Source of the DNA: Lachnoclostridium sp. An131
GTDB lineage: Bacteria; Bacillota; Clostridia; Lachnospirales; Lachnospiraceae
DNA: 64,000 bases
Assembly (NCBI RefSeq): GCF_002160825.1
Contig: NZ_NFLI01000010.1
Coordinates: 1-64,000, forward strand
Direction: 5' to 3'
Each line of letters begins with the position of its first letter. The stretch's first letter is position 1. The notes below the pieces were generated by a model that had not been told where the DNA came from, did not search any database, and saw only the letters and a list, made by a program, of their open reading frames with translations. Of this stretch, positions 33,367 through 41,254 are shown one piece after another. A program made the position numbers and the translations under genes.

Positions 33367-34344
33367 GTGGCAACTTTAGAATCCTATGGTCGGGAAATAC
33401 ATAGCATTTTCCAGCTGCTGGGCGATAAAGAAAACGACATCACTTTGAGTATGTCCTGGGCTTTAGCCAAATGCCCGGAATTCCTCAAAGCAGTCGTAAT
33501 CGCCGTATCTGGCTTTACTCCTGCTGTAGAGGATACGACAATTATGAACCAGCGGTATGATGCTGCCACTGGTATAACCGATATCGAAGTGACTGACCAC
33601 AAAAACTTCCATATCATTTTTGAAGCGAAGCGTGGGTGGTTATTGCCTGGTGCAGACCAGCTTACGAGATACTCCATTCGTGATGATTTCACAAAGACCG
33701 CTTATACCCACAAGCACATTGTGTCTCTGTCCGAGTGTACCCAGGCATACGCCAAGAGCCATCTCCCATTCCAGAATGTGAACGGCATCCCGGTTTCTCA
33801 CCTCTCCTACCAAGAGGTGTACCAAATGGCGCAGGCATCGCACGCAGCATCAAATCACGAGCAGAAACATCTCCTCCGGGAGTTCTGTGAATATCTGAGA
33901 GGACTAATGACTATGCAAAAACTTGATTCAAATATGGTCTATGTCGTTGCTCTTGGTACGCAGTGTCCTGACCGCTGTAGTATCAGCTGGATCGACATCG
34001 TAAAGAACCACAATAAATACTTCTGCCCAGTCGGAGGCAACGGCTGGCCGAAAGAGCCACCTAACTACATAGCTTTCCGCTACTACGGGCAGCTTCAGTC
34101 TATCCACCATATCGAAGGATACACAGTGACCCGTAATATGCACGATGAAATTCCAGAAATGCCGGATGAGGTCTGGGATGGTGACTGCTATGTTTATAAG
34201 CTGGGGCCTGCAATCATTCCGGGGAAAACAGTCAAGACTGGTAAGATTTTCAGAAATGGTCGTGTGTGGGCTATGCTTGATACGCTCCTAACTTGCGACA
34301 CTATTAGCGAGGCAAGGGATATGACCCAAGCCCGATTGGGGTGA
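33367..34344 (+). CDS. PD-(D/E)XK nuclease-like protein
   Basis: 325 residues, GTG start with AGGAGG five bases upstream. A possible nuclease core is at about residues 65-98: TGITDIEVTDHKNFHIIFEA followed by KRGW, giving D...E-x-K. The middle is helical (HAASNHEQKHLLREFCEYLR), and the rest (GNGWPKEPPNYIAFRYYGQL, HHIEGYTVTR) recalls proteins that sense or bind nucleic acid, although I cannot name a family. It is expressed with the repressor, so it should be made in the lysogen. A defence role against other phages is possible. Confidence 0.65.
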   Translation: MATLESYGREIHSIFQLLGDKENDITLSMSWALAKCPEFLKAVVIAVSGFTPAVEDTTIMNQRYDAATGITDIEVTDHKNFHIIFEAKRGWLLPGADQLTRYSIRDDFTKTAYTHKHIVSLSECTQAYAKSHLPFQNVNGIPVSHLSYQEVYQMAQASHAASNHEQKHLLREFCEYLRGLMTMQKLDSNMVYVVALGTQCPDRCSISWIDIVKNHNKYFCPVGGNGWPKEPPNYIAFRYYGQLQSIHHIEGYTVTRNMHDEIPEMPDEVWDGDCYVYKLGPAIIPGKTVKTGKIFRNGRVWAMLDTLLTCDTISEARDMTQARLG

Positions 34345-34348
34345 TGAA

Positions 34349-34834
34349 ATGGCAAACGAAGCTGAACTCCGATTGCACCGTTGCTGTTTTACTGGGCATC
34401 GTCCAGAGAAGCTAAATCGGTCGGAGGTTGAGATAAAAAAAGACCTGGAAGGGGCAATCCTCCAGGCGATAGATGATGGGTTTGTGACCTTCATAACTGG
34501 TATGGCTCGTGGTGTAGATATCTGGGCTGGGGAAATCATCCTCCAACTTCGGAAGAATAATCCCAACCTCCATCTAATAGCCGCCTCTCCTTATGATGGA
34601 TTTGAGAGCCGCTGGTCTGCGGATTGGCAGAGGCGCTATAAAGACATACTCGACCAGGCAGACCTTGTCCGTTTCGTCTGTAATGGCTACAGCAAGTCTT
34701 GCTTCCAGATCCGCAATGAATGGATGGTGAACAGATCAGCCAGAGTAATTGCAGTCTACAACGGCGAACCGGGCGGCACCCGGAACACAATCGAATATGC
34801 AGAAAGAAATAAGGTGGAGTGCTTCAAAATCTGA
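34349..34834 (+). CDS. SLOG-family (DUF1273/YspA-like) protein
   Basis: 161 residues. RCCFTGHRPEKLNRSEVEIK is the family start; FITGMARGVDIWAGEIILQL, AASPYDGFESRWSADWQRRY and AVYNGEPGGTRNTIEYAERN follow. This Rossmann-like fold binds nucleotides or nucleotide-derived signals. Last gene of the rightward operon; its stop lies inside the terminator stem. In a lysogen it could sense a signal for the neighbouring nuclease-like protein (inference). Confidence 0.85.
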   Translation: MANEAELRLHRCCFTGHRPEKLNRSEVEIKKDLEGAILQAIDDGFVTFITGMARGVDIWAGEIILQLRKNNPNLHLIAASPYDGFESRWSADWQRRYKDILDQADLVRFVCNGYSKSCFQIRNEWMVNRSARVIAVYNGEPGGTRNTIEYAERNKVECFKI

Positions 34835-34850
34835 GGCGCTCCACCTTTAT
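34812..34850 (+). terminator. Intrinsic terminator of the repressor operon
   Basis: Stem AGGTGGAGTGC (34812-34822) with GCGCTCCACCT (34836-34846), one mismatch, followed by TTTAT. It overlaps the 3' end of the SLOG gene and separates it from the convergent methyltransferase gene. Confidence 0.75.
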
Positions 34851-34896
34851 CATAGTTCTAAATCGGAGATGTTCGCTTTTCTTTTTGCCCTATAAG

Positions 34897-35865
34897 TCAC
34901 TTGTTGCTAAGGAGTTCTCCTACTTTCCGTGCGACATACCAGAACATTACTGGAGGAATTGCATTACCAAGAGCACGATACTGTGCGCCTTCACTTCCAA
35001 CCAACTCAAAATCTTCTGGAAAAGACTGAATCCGAGCGACTTCTCTTGGAGTAAAGCGCCGATATCTGCCTCCGGAAAATAGCACTGGATCGGTGCTATT
35101 TAGCGATACCTTGGCAAGATGCGCTCCAACGGTGTTACAAGGCTTTGTCACATCTTGGGCGCGTCCCTTATTCATCGCTTCTCTATTTTTCATCATACCA
35201 GCAACTGCTTTCTCACTGAAAAAGTATTTTTCTGGCACCTCTGTCTCGATAACCGACTGCAATGCCTCGTACTGTTCTTCGTCATCAATTATAGGTGCCG
35301 GAAAAGAAAAGTCTATTTTTAAATCCTTTCTGAATCCAACAATAATGACTCTCTCTCTTTTCTGAGGCACGCCATAGGCGGCAGCGTTAAGGACGGTATA
35401 CTTTACATCATACCCACTATTTTCAAACTCTTGCAGAATGAGCGGAAACGCAGCTTTTTTGTTTGCAGTTAAAATTCCCTTTACATTCTCGGCAATAAAG
35501 CATTTCGGTTTTCTCTCACGAAGGATACGGCACATCTCAAAAAACAACATACCTCTGTCGTCTTTGATACCTAAACGAGGCGGATTCTGTGCAACAATAG
35601 AAAAAGACTGACACGGAAAACCACCTGTCAAAATATCAAACTCAGGCAATTCTTCAGAGGCAACCGTACGAATATCTCTGTTATCGGGTTTGATACCGAA
35701 ATTTTTTTCAAATATGGCACAAGCATTATCGTCAATGTCATTGGCATAAACAATCTCCATGCCATTGGCATCATAATGCTTGCCGAGGAAATCAAACGCT
35801 CCCTTTAATCCGACGTCCGTTCCACCACATCCGCAAAACAGAGATGCTACTCTTAATGTCTCCAT
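34897..35865 (-). CDS. DNA (cytosine-5) methyltransferase 1
   Basis: 322 residues. Motif I VASLFCGCGGTDVGL, motif IV GGFPCQSFSIVAQNPP with the catalytic Cys, motif VI FIAENVKGIL, motif VIII region VPQKRERVIIVGFR, motif IX RRFTPREVARIQSFPEDFEL and motif X QYRALGNAIPPVMFWYVARK. A complete, short Dcm-type enzyme with a small target-recognition region. It overlaps the nuclease gene by 13 bases and closes the restriction-modification operon. Confidence 0.93.
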   Translation of the reverse strand: METLRVASLFCGCGGTDVGLKGAFDFLGKHYDANGMEIVYANDIDDNACAIFEKNFGIKPDNRDIRTVASEELPEFDILTGGFPCQSFSIVAQNPPRLGIKDDRGMLFFEMCRILRERKPKCFIAENVKGILTANKKAAFPLILQEFENSGYDVKYTVLNAAAYGVPQKRERVIIVGFRKDLKIDFSFPAPIIDDEEQYEALQSVIETEVPEKYFFSEKAVAGMMKNREAMNKGRAQDVTKPCNTVGAHLAKVSLNSTDPVLFSGGRYRRFTPREVARIQSFPEDFELVGSEGAQYRALGNAIPPVMFWYVARKVGELLSNK

Positions 35866-37271
35866 ACTAACAAATCCTCAAATCTTCCTACCGCTTTCGG
35901 GTCAAATGTAATGTCAGCTCCGTCATTCGGTATCATATTGATTTTGTCCTGTTTATAAAGGCCGACTGGATCTTGCAGCAAGAAAAGCTTGGTCGCACCC
36001 TTGCTTATCATTAAGCGATATACATAATACGCATCCCTGGTGGTGCTGGCCGTGTTCCATTCGTTTCTGGTAAGATGTACGGAGTTGAAATGTAGAGGTT
36101 TAGAAGAAATAGTTGTCTTGACCTCAATATATCTTTTTCTCTCGTCTAATTCAACGGAACTAATGTCATAACCAACTGCAAACTGTGTCGGAATCCTTTT
36201 AATTAGATGTATAAGATCTTCACGACCACCAATTTTAACTCTCATGCACTCATGACCGTGAACAAGGTTTTCTCCCATATCGCCGATATCTTTGGTGGTA
36301 AATTCTTCTTCAGCTTCAATCCTGTCAGTGATTTCTTTACCCGTATTTTTCAGAGCCTCGTATTCTTGCTGATCGGTTGCGATATATGCAAGAATGTCAG
36401 TCTTGAAGTCTGTTGTATCCATATCGCGATTGACAAAAGAGAACCAGTCAAAATACACACTATTGATTGCATCCAAGGAACCGCTACGGCTGGCAATCAT
36501 ACGGTCATAACCAGGGAACCATTCTTTTGATTCAATAAACTTGACAATTGTCTCGGTTTCTAAATCATTAAGGTAATATGTTCTGCTATCCCATGTTTTC
36601 AAAAGGTTAGCGATTTCCATATAGTCAACGATATCCCCTGCATAACGTATCACGTCGCCAGTCATATCATATGTGAGTTTATTCTTTCTGTTGGCCTTAA
36701 TGCGCTCCCATACAAGGGAAACATCCTCACCATCCCTGGTAACTCTCAAATCATTAAACACGCAATGGCAAATCTCGCCTTTGGTCAGCCCTATGTTTGC
36801 ACCCTCCACTTTCTTAATATGGGTAAGCAAACGCAGTATGTATTGGGCGGGCTTGAAGTGAATGCCGTGTTCGATTTGCTCTAAAATTGCATGAGATTTA
36901 ATATGGGCTCCTGGATATTGAAACGAATACAGATAGGTTTTGAAAAAAGCGACAAGGTCACCATCTTCTGCGAGTTCCTTTGCTCGTCTACCTGCCTCTG
37001 CAATGTCATTGTCGTTGTGCTGAACAAACCCAAACAAGGAAGAAATCTCAGTTCGCCAGTTATTTATAGTCTTTAACTCTTTATGAGCATTGCCAGGATA
37101 ACCATAAATTGCTTGATTCAACCGTTGGGCAAAATCAGCCTCTGGCATAGGCTCAAGTTTCGCAATGCTCTCGGCCACATAAATTAAAACATTTTCTACA
37201 TCGTTTTTGAAACGAGGTCTTGCATGGTGTATTCTAAAATAAAAATGTTCTGGTATCTTATATTCCATCAT
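35853..37271 (-). CDS. Restriction endonuclease with DUF3883 (NO VEIN-type) nuclease domain
   Basis: 472 residues. The N-terminal ~300 residues are unfamiliar and may bind DNA (YFRIHHARPRFKNDVENVLI, GDMGENLVHGHECMRVK). The C-terminal domain VGYDISSVELDERKRYIEVK then TTISSKPLHFNSVHLTRNEW and DAYYVYRLM is a DUF3883-type PD-(D/E)XK nuclease with D in GYDI and E-x-K in IEVKT. Placed between two C5 methyltransferase genes with which it overlaps, it is best read as the restriction enzyme. ATGA overlap upstream. AT-rich compared with the structural genes. Confidence 0.85.
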   Translation of the reverse strand: MMEYKIPEHFYFRIHHARPRFKNDVENVLIYVAESIAKLEPMPEADFAQRLNQAIYGYPGNAHKELKTINNWRTEISSLFGFVQHNDNDIAEAGRRAKELAEDGDLVAFFKTYLYSFQYPGAHIKSHAILEQIEHGIHFKPAQYILRLLTHIKKVEGANIGLTKGEICHCVFNDLRVTRDGEDVSLVWERIKANRKNKLTYDMTGDVIRYAGDIVDYMEIANLLKTWDSRTYYLNDLETETIVKFIESKEWFPGYDRMIASRSGSLDAINSVYFDWFSFVNRDMDTTDFKTDILAYIATDQQEYEALKNTGKEITDRIEAEEEFTTKDIGDMGENLVHGHECMRVKIGGREDLIHLIKRIPTQFAVGYDISSVELDERKRYIEVKTTISSKPLHFNSVHLTRNEWNTASTTRDAYYVYRLMISKGATKLFLLQDPVGLYKQDKINMIPNDGADITFDPKAVGRFEDLLVWRH

Positions 37272-38326
37272 TCGTCCTCGCTTTCTAAAAGTTCTTTCAT
37301 CTGATCAGCAATTCTCTGTGCCATGATAGGGGGAACAGCGTTACCAACCTGTCTAAACTGCTGCGTTTTGTTACCCAAGAAAATAAAATCATCTGGGAAA
37401 GACTGAAGTCTTGCACACTCACGAACAGTGGGAACCCGATTATATTTGTAATGGAAATGGTGACGATGCCCTGTATCAATAGTGGGTGCAGGCTTCTGAC
37501 TGTTGAAACGAGTCCATGCAACATGGAAGTTTCTTGATTCTCTAAACTCTGCTGGCAAATCTTTATAATTTCCACCATCAGGAACAAGGGAAATTATATG
37601 CTGTACCTTTTCACTGTGCGAAGCTGCCACATGATTGCGAACTTCAGCAGACCTTTCTCTCATAAGTTTTTGATAAGCATTCTGTGGGACGGTCTCATAC
37701 CCTTGGACATCTTCACCCAGAACATCCACAAGTGGCGGCAAATCGCTTAATGCCATTTCACACGTCACCTGCTCTGTCTGAATAGTCGGATATTCAAAGT
37801 AGTTCGCACCCTTAACGCCAACAAACACAACTCTTTTTCTGTTCTGAGGAACACCGTAGTCAGCAGCACAAAGGATTTTGTATTTTACCTCATAACCCAT
37901 ATCTGCAAATGTCTTTATGATGTTGTCCTTAACCTCGCCATTGAAAAGCCCAACAAGGCCTGGAACATTTTCGATAACAAATGCCTTGGGTTGGATTTCC
38001 TCAACCAGTCGGATGTAGCTGAGATACAGTTTGTTCCGAGGGTCATTGAAATTACGAGGCCCCGACAAGGAGAAACCTTGACAAGGAGGGCCACCAATAA
38101 TCACATCAATTTTCTTATCGCCGAGCAGAGGAGCAATATGATCTTTGTAGGTGATAGACGTTATATCACCGCAGATTGATTTCGCACCATTGTGGTTGCG
38201 CTCAAAAGTCTCCAATGCTTTAGCATCATTATCTATACCAAGGAGGACATTAAAACCAGCCTTTTCAAAACCGTAGGACAAGCCACCGGCTCCACAGAAA
38301 AGGTCGATAACATTCCACTTACTCAT
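37268..38326 (-). CDS. DNA (cytosine-5) methyltransferase 2
   Basis: 352 residues from MSKWNVIDLFCGAGGLSYGF. Motif IV GGPPCQGFSLSGPRNF, motif VI FVIENVPGLV, VPQNRKRVVFVGVKG, motif IX VPTVRECARLQSFPDDF and motif X QFRQVGNAVPPIMAQRIADQ. Complete. Its target-recognition region differs from that of the other methyltransferase, so each probably modifies a different strand of an asymmetric site, or two overlapping sites. The start at 38326 with GAAGGAG fits; the frame extends further upstream into the HTH gene. It overlaps that gene. Confidence 0.93.
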   Translation of the reverse strand: MSKWNVIDLFCGAGGLSYGFEKAGFNVLLGIDNDAKALETFERNHNGAKSICGDITSITYKDHIAPLLGDKKIDVIIGGPPCQGFSLSGPRNFNDPRNKLYLSYIRLVEEIQPKAFVIENVPGLVGLFNGEVKDNIIKTFADMGYEVKYKILCAADYGVPQNRKRVVFVGVKGANYFEYPTIQTEQVTCEMALSDLPPLVDVLGEDVQGYETVPQNAYQKLMRERSAEVRNHVAASHSEKVQHIISLVPDGGNYKDLPAEFRESRNFHVAWTRFNSQKPAPTIDTGHRHHFHYKYNRVPTVRECARLQSFPDDFIFLGNKTQQFRQVGNAVPPIMAQRIADQMKELLESEDE

Positions 38327-38504
38327 TTTCTTTGCTCTCCTTCTTACTCCTGCCATCAGCAGGTTTTTCTGAATCTTCGGGAATAGCCCAATTCTCTCCG
38401 AGTTTGAATACTCCCTCAATTCTACCTTCGGAACAAAGAACCTGAACTCTTCTTTGCGATATATTCCATTTTGCTGCCGCTTGGCTCGCAGTCATATATT
38501 TCAT
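38319..38504 (-). CDS. Excisionase/controller-like HTH protein
   Basis: 61 residues from MKYMTASQAAAKWNISQRRV, then QVLCSEGRIEGVFKLGENWA and a charged tail. This is a MerR/excisionase-type HTH with wing. AAAGGAGG lies upstream of two adjacent ATG codons. As first gene of the restriction-modification operon, it may time expression like a controller protein. It could also be the phage directionality factor. The sequence does not decide between the two. Confidence 0.7.
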   Translation of the reverse strand: MKYMTASQAAAKWNISQRRVQVLCSEGRIEGVFKLGENWAIPEDSEKPADGRSKKESKENE

Positions 38505-38546
38505 CATGTGCCTCCTTTTATTCCACGGGGCGAATAATACAAACAC

Positions 38547-38575
38547 ATTCTATCATACAATCTCCATTTTTTCAA
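38547..38575 (-). promoter_or_regulatory. Promoter of the restriction-modification operon
   Basis: -35 TTGAAA (38570-38575), 17-bp spacer, -10 TAGAAT (38547-38552), reading leftwards into the HTH gene with a leader of about 40 bases. Confidence 0.75.
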
Positions 38576-38655
38576 TATACGGCGAGAAATTTTCCTGCTT
38601 TGCAACAGAGTACAATGAGTTATAGCACTGTAAATCAAATGACCATATCTTGATT

Positions 38656-38865
38656 TTATTTACTATTTTCCATCAAAGCCCAACTTCTGTCCACAGCGTT
38701 GATGGTGAGTTTCCCGTCTTCGCATTCGACCATAAGGTCTGTTCCAATCTCAAAGCCAGCTGCTTCCAGCCATTTGCCCTTAAGGACGATGGTGGGAACA
38801 TCCTGGTAGTTGTATCCATTGCTCTGGCCGTATACTTTCAGTCGTCTATTATTCTTGTTTTTCAT
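38656..38865 (-). CDS. SymE-like toxin (AbrB-type fold)
   Basis: 69 residues: RRLKVYGQSNGYNYQDVPTI, then VLKGKWLEAAGFEIGTDLMV and ECEDGKLTI. This is the SymE pattern, related to AbrB/SpoVT swapped-hairpin proteins. E. coli SymE is an SOS-induced toxin encoded near a restriction system and controlled by an antisense RNA. Here too it lies beside a restriction-modification operon. Three TTTYGCYAAATA elements lie directly upstream. No antisense RNA gene can be proven from sequence. Confidence 0.8.
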   Translation of the reverse strand: MKNKNNRRLKVYGQSNGYNYQDVPTIVLKGKWLEAAGFEIGTDLMVECEDGKLTINAVDRSWALMENSK

Positions 38866-38876
38866 GGCATTCTCCT

Positions 38877-38943
38877 TTTGCTAAATAGTAGTTACGCCAA
38901 ATAATATGGCGTTTCGTCAAAAGGTTAGGAGTTTTGCCAAATG
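38877..38943 (-). repeat. Three TTTYGCYAAATA elements upstream of symE
   Basis: TTTTGCTAAATA (38877-38888), TTACGCCAAATA (38892-38903) and TTTTGCCAAATG (38932-38943). The first touches the ribosome site. A dyad ACGCCA/TGGCGT spans 38894-38912. The same element recurs three times upstream of the gene at 39,206-39,487. Confidence 0.65.
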
Positions 38944-39205
38944 GTGCTACATCTGCGTGAACCGTTTGCTACATATCGAAACTTCATATTCACCCCATAC
39001 TACATATAGTTGGTCTACAATCCAGCCAAAACACACCATCGGGTATGTGTTCCCAACCTCAAAAGCCGAAAAAGCCCCGAAATACGGCATTTTTCAGCGG
39101 AATATGTGTGTTCAATTGGCGGTGCAAAGCGTTTCACAAACAAATAAGACACCCTGCTATGACAAAGAAATCACCCCCAATATGCGAATAGATAATAACT
39201 ATATA

Positions 39206-39487
39206 TCATTCAAAAAATAGTTTATTGAAATATATTTTTTCAATTTTCGAACGTGTGTAAGAATAAAAATTCCACAAATTTGCCTTTACCGGAAAGTCCT
39301 TTCTATACACAAACTTTGTTTTATATTTTATTTTTTGTACAGTGCACCACCTGTGTATATCTGTCATTCTAAAACTTTCACCTGTATCTATACGTTTCGA
39401 TAAATATGAAAACTTCACCATATCTAATTCTGATTGCAAATACAAATAAAACCATACATTATAATAATGAATTGCTACTATCCCCAT
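39206..39487 (-). CDS. Unknown AT-rich small gene at the prophage end
   Basis: 93 residues: MGIVAIHYYNVWFYLYLQSE, then MVKFSYLSKRIDTGESFRMT and WCTVQKIKYKTKFVYRKDF. Aromatic and basic, no known motif. GGAGG lies ten bases before the ATG, and three copies of TTTYGCYAAATA precede it in the same layout as at symE. That shared upstream layout is the main reason to accept it as a gene. It is the last phage gene before the comEC junction. Function unknown; no symE homology. Confidence 0.5.
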   Translation of the reverse strand: MGIVAIHYYNVWFYLYLQSELDMVKFSYLSKRIDTGESFRMTDIHRWCTVQKIKYKTKFVYRKDFPVKANLWNFYSYTRSKIEKIYFNKLFFE

Positions 39488-39503
39488 CTTTGTATTTCCT
39501 CCA

Positions 39504-39553
39504 TTTCGCTAAATAATTTTTTCGCTATAATGTTTCTCTATTTTGCCAAAGTA
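39504..39553 (-). repeat. Three TTTYGCYAAATA elements upstream of the 93-residue ORF
   Basis: TTTCGCTAAATA (39504-39515), TTTCGCTATA (39520-39529) and TTTTGCCAAAGTA (39541-39553). The first touches the ribosome site, as at symE. Confidence 0.6.
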
Positions 39554-39682
39554 TTTAATAAATCCCTCGCCCCCTCGAAGCCTCCAAAAGGACAATCACA
39601 AAAAATGAAGCTGAAAATTGCTGAAAATAAATGTAAATATAGGGAATGAAATCCGCCAGAAGCGGCGTATTTACGAGCTTTT

Positions 39683-40297
39683 TCAAAGCCACATATATGC
39701 CAAGAATAAAGTTTGAACACCTGAAATGGCCAGCAGGTGGGACATGCCGCTCTTCTGATAGATTTCCTTTGTCTCATCCGCCAGCTCCGTCTTGTCGCCC
39801 AGCAGCATAGCCCCTATCACGCCTCTGTATTTTTCCGCGAAAAGCGCCTGGCACCGGATGCTTAAGTTCTCCCGCAGCCGGTAAAAAAGCTGCGGCACCA
39901 AACGCACTCCGGCATCAAGCAGAACGGCTTCTTCTGCATAGCAGATCAGGATAATATCTTTCGTCTGATAATACAGGCGCGCGTCAAACTGCCCCGGATT
40001 AGTCGGGGACTCCGGCTCCTGCAGTTCAAAATTTTCATCAATTCGTATGGTATTGCCGATAGAAAATGGTGTCTCGGCATCGAAATATACCAGAATGATT
40101 CCGGTATCAGATAAATTTGTGTGTTTCAGGCTGACGGCCTTTCCGCCCGGATCGATCCCGCAGATCTCTCCGGTCAGATTTTCAGGGCTCCCCCGTTCCT
40201 TCGGCCAGGAGGATGCTTTCATCCAAAGCCTGGCCGGAAGAACCAGAAGGAGCAAAGTCAGAAAAAGAGCCGCCAGACATAAGGGTCTTTTTCTCAT
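39683..40297 (-). pseudogene. comEC: comEC, N-terminal fragment cut by the prophage
   Basis: 204 codons, of which about 190 are chromosomal. The N-terminal hydrophobic segment is CLAALFLTLLLLVLPARLWM. A DUF4131/OB-like region follows (GEICGIDPGGKAVSLKHTNL, GQFDARLYYQTKDIILICYA), then the start of the competence domain (FAEKYRGVIGAMLLGDKTEL, GMSHLLAISG). A full ComEC has some 700-800 residues, with the membrane channel and a metallo-beta-lactamase domain after this point. Those parts should lie beyond the left prophage end. The gene overlaps the GerMN gene (ATGA). DNA uptake should be off unless the phage excises. Confidence 0.92.
39715..39730. other. Prophage-chromosome junction (attachment site) in comEC
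   Basis: The comEC frame is intact up to the codons for HLLAISG (ISG codons at 39719-39727). It then reads into unrelated AT-richer sequence (VQTLFLAYMWL) and stops. The crossover core therefore lies at or just left of 39,719-39,727. The exact core needs the other end, which is outside the window. Confidence 0.8.
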
Positions 40298-41232
40298 TCT
40301 TCTATAATATCCAGATTTCGTTCAAAAATTGTATCAAACCGAATGCTTTCCCGGTAAACCAGATTGGTCTCTCCATTGATCAGGATCTGCACCTTGCTGA
40401 CTCCCGGAATCGACGTCAGAGAATTCACGATAGAATAGATAGGCACAGCCTCCGTTACATCATAGCCCTGGCTCAGGAATCCGTTATCCAGATTCACATA
40501 GCAGATGCCATCCTTGGTGGAGATACTGATGAGCTTTGTCTCTGCCGGAATCGTAGGGTAAACGTCCTCTGTAAGCGGCCCCTTGATCAGCTGCTCCACC
40601 ACTACCCTCTCTACTGGAATATTGCTGCTGTAGCTGATATTTACACTTTCCGGAACCAGCTTGTCCCCGCTCTCATTCGCAAAATAGAGCGTCGCCGTAG
40701 TCACCGCATAATCATCCGCCGTACTGCCGGGGTTCTCCACAAAGCTGTCCTCATTCATAGGCCCGATCGGCGTATCCTTGGAGTCTACCAGGGGATTGTC
40801 CCCTACCAGAAAGGACACATACTCCACTCCCGGAATCTGGCACAGGGTACAGACGACCGCCATCCGGGTCAGTATCTCTCTTGTTCCCGTCATTGTCTGA
40901 TATCCGATGCCAAAATGCAGTGAAAGCTGCCCGTTTTCCAGTTCGCGGCTGCTGACGGCTATATCCTGGGTAAGCACGGCCTTCAGGCCTGTATCCTCAG
41001 GAGTCTGCGCAAGCTGTCCCAAAAATTCGTCTATCAGCTCCTCTGCCGAGGTCCCGTCCGGCTCATATGCGGCTTTCTCCACCGCTGTCTCATTCTGGTT
41101 CAGATAATAAATCACATAACCGCTTTCACTCTGCTCCTCAGCCTGTTCTGCACTCCGGCAGCCTGCCAGGGACGCCATAAGAAGCGCCAGCACCAGAGCA
41201 AAGACAGTCCTGTATCGTCCTTTTTGTCTCAT
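40294..41232 (-). CDS. Lipoprotein with two GerMN domains
   Basis: 312 residues. Signal peptide with lipobox LMASLAGC. The first GerMN domain spans about residues 38-165 (YYLNQNETAVEKAAYEPDG, then LSLHFGIGYQTMTGTREILT), the second about 180-300 (TLYFANESGDKLVPES, VVVEQLIKGPLTEDVYPTIP, GICYVNLDNGFLSQ). GerMN lipoproteins are surface proteins linked to sporulation, germination or cell-wall two-component systems. The kinase gene lies 22 bases upstream, and comEC overlaps downstream. Role in this cluster unknown. Confidence 0.85.
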   Translation of the reverse strand: MRQKGRYRTVFALVLALLMASLAGCRSAEQAEEQSESGYVIYYLNQNETAVEKAAYEPDGTSAEELIDEFLGQLAQTPEDTGLKAVLTQDIAVSSRELENGQLSLHFGIGYQTMTGTREILTRMAVVCTLCQIPGVEYVSFLVGDNPLVDSKDTPIGPMNEDSFVENPGSTADDYAVTTATLYFANESGDKLVPESVNISYSSNIPVERVVVEQLIKGPLTEDVYPTIPAETKLISISTKDGICYVNLDNGFLSQGYDVTEAVPIYSIVNSLTSIPGVSKVQILINGETNLVYRESIRFDTIFERNLDIIEE

Positions 41233-41254
41233 GAAATGCCTCCCAGCCGTTTCT

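Larger units (their letters stand above)
1..39720. mobile_element. Prophage, right-hand part (left end outside window)
   Basis: A continuous phage gene set runs leftwards: lysogeny switch, replication, packaging (TerS/TerL), portal, ClpP-like protease, HK97 capsid, connector and tail genes up to the tape measure gene. The right boundary is set by the comEC reading frame, which loses homology just after its HLLAISG motif near 39,719-39,727. HK97 capsid with a phi13-type tail protein and tape measure gene indicates a siphovirus-like phage (inference). No integrase, holin, endolysin or tail-tip gene is present, so they must lie left of base 1. The phage also carries a restriction-modification system, an orphan MazF and an amidoligase. 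Confidence 0.93.

Noticed and set aside
39434-39649. + strand frame of 71 codons at the prophage end
   Set aside because: AT-rich, no good ribosome site, and it runs over the repeat elements of the opposite-strand gene.
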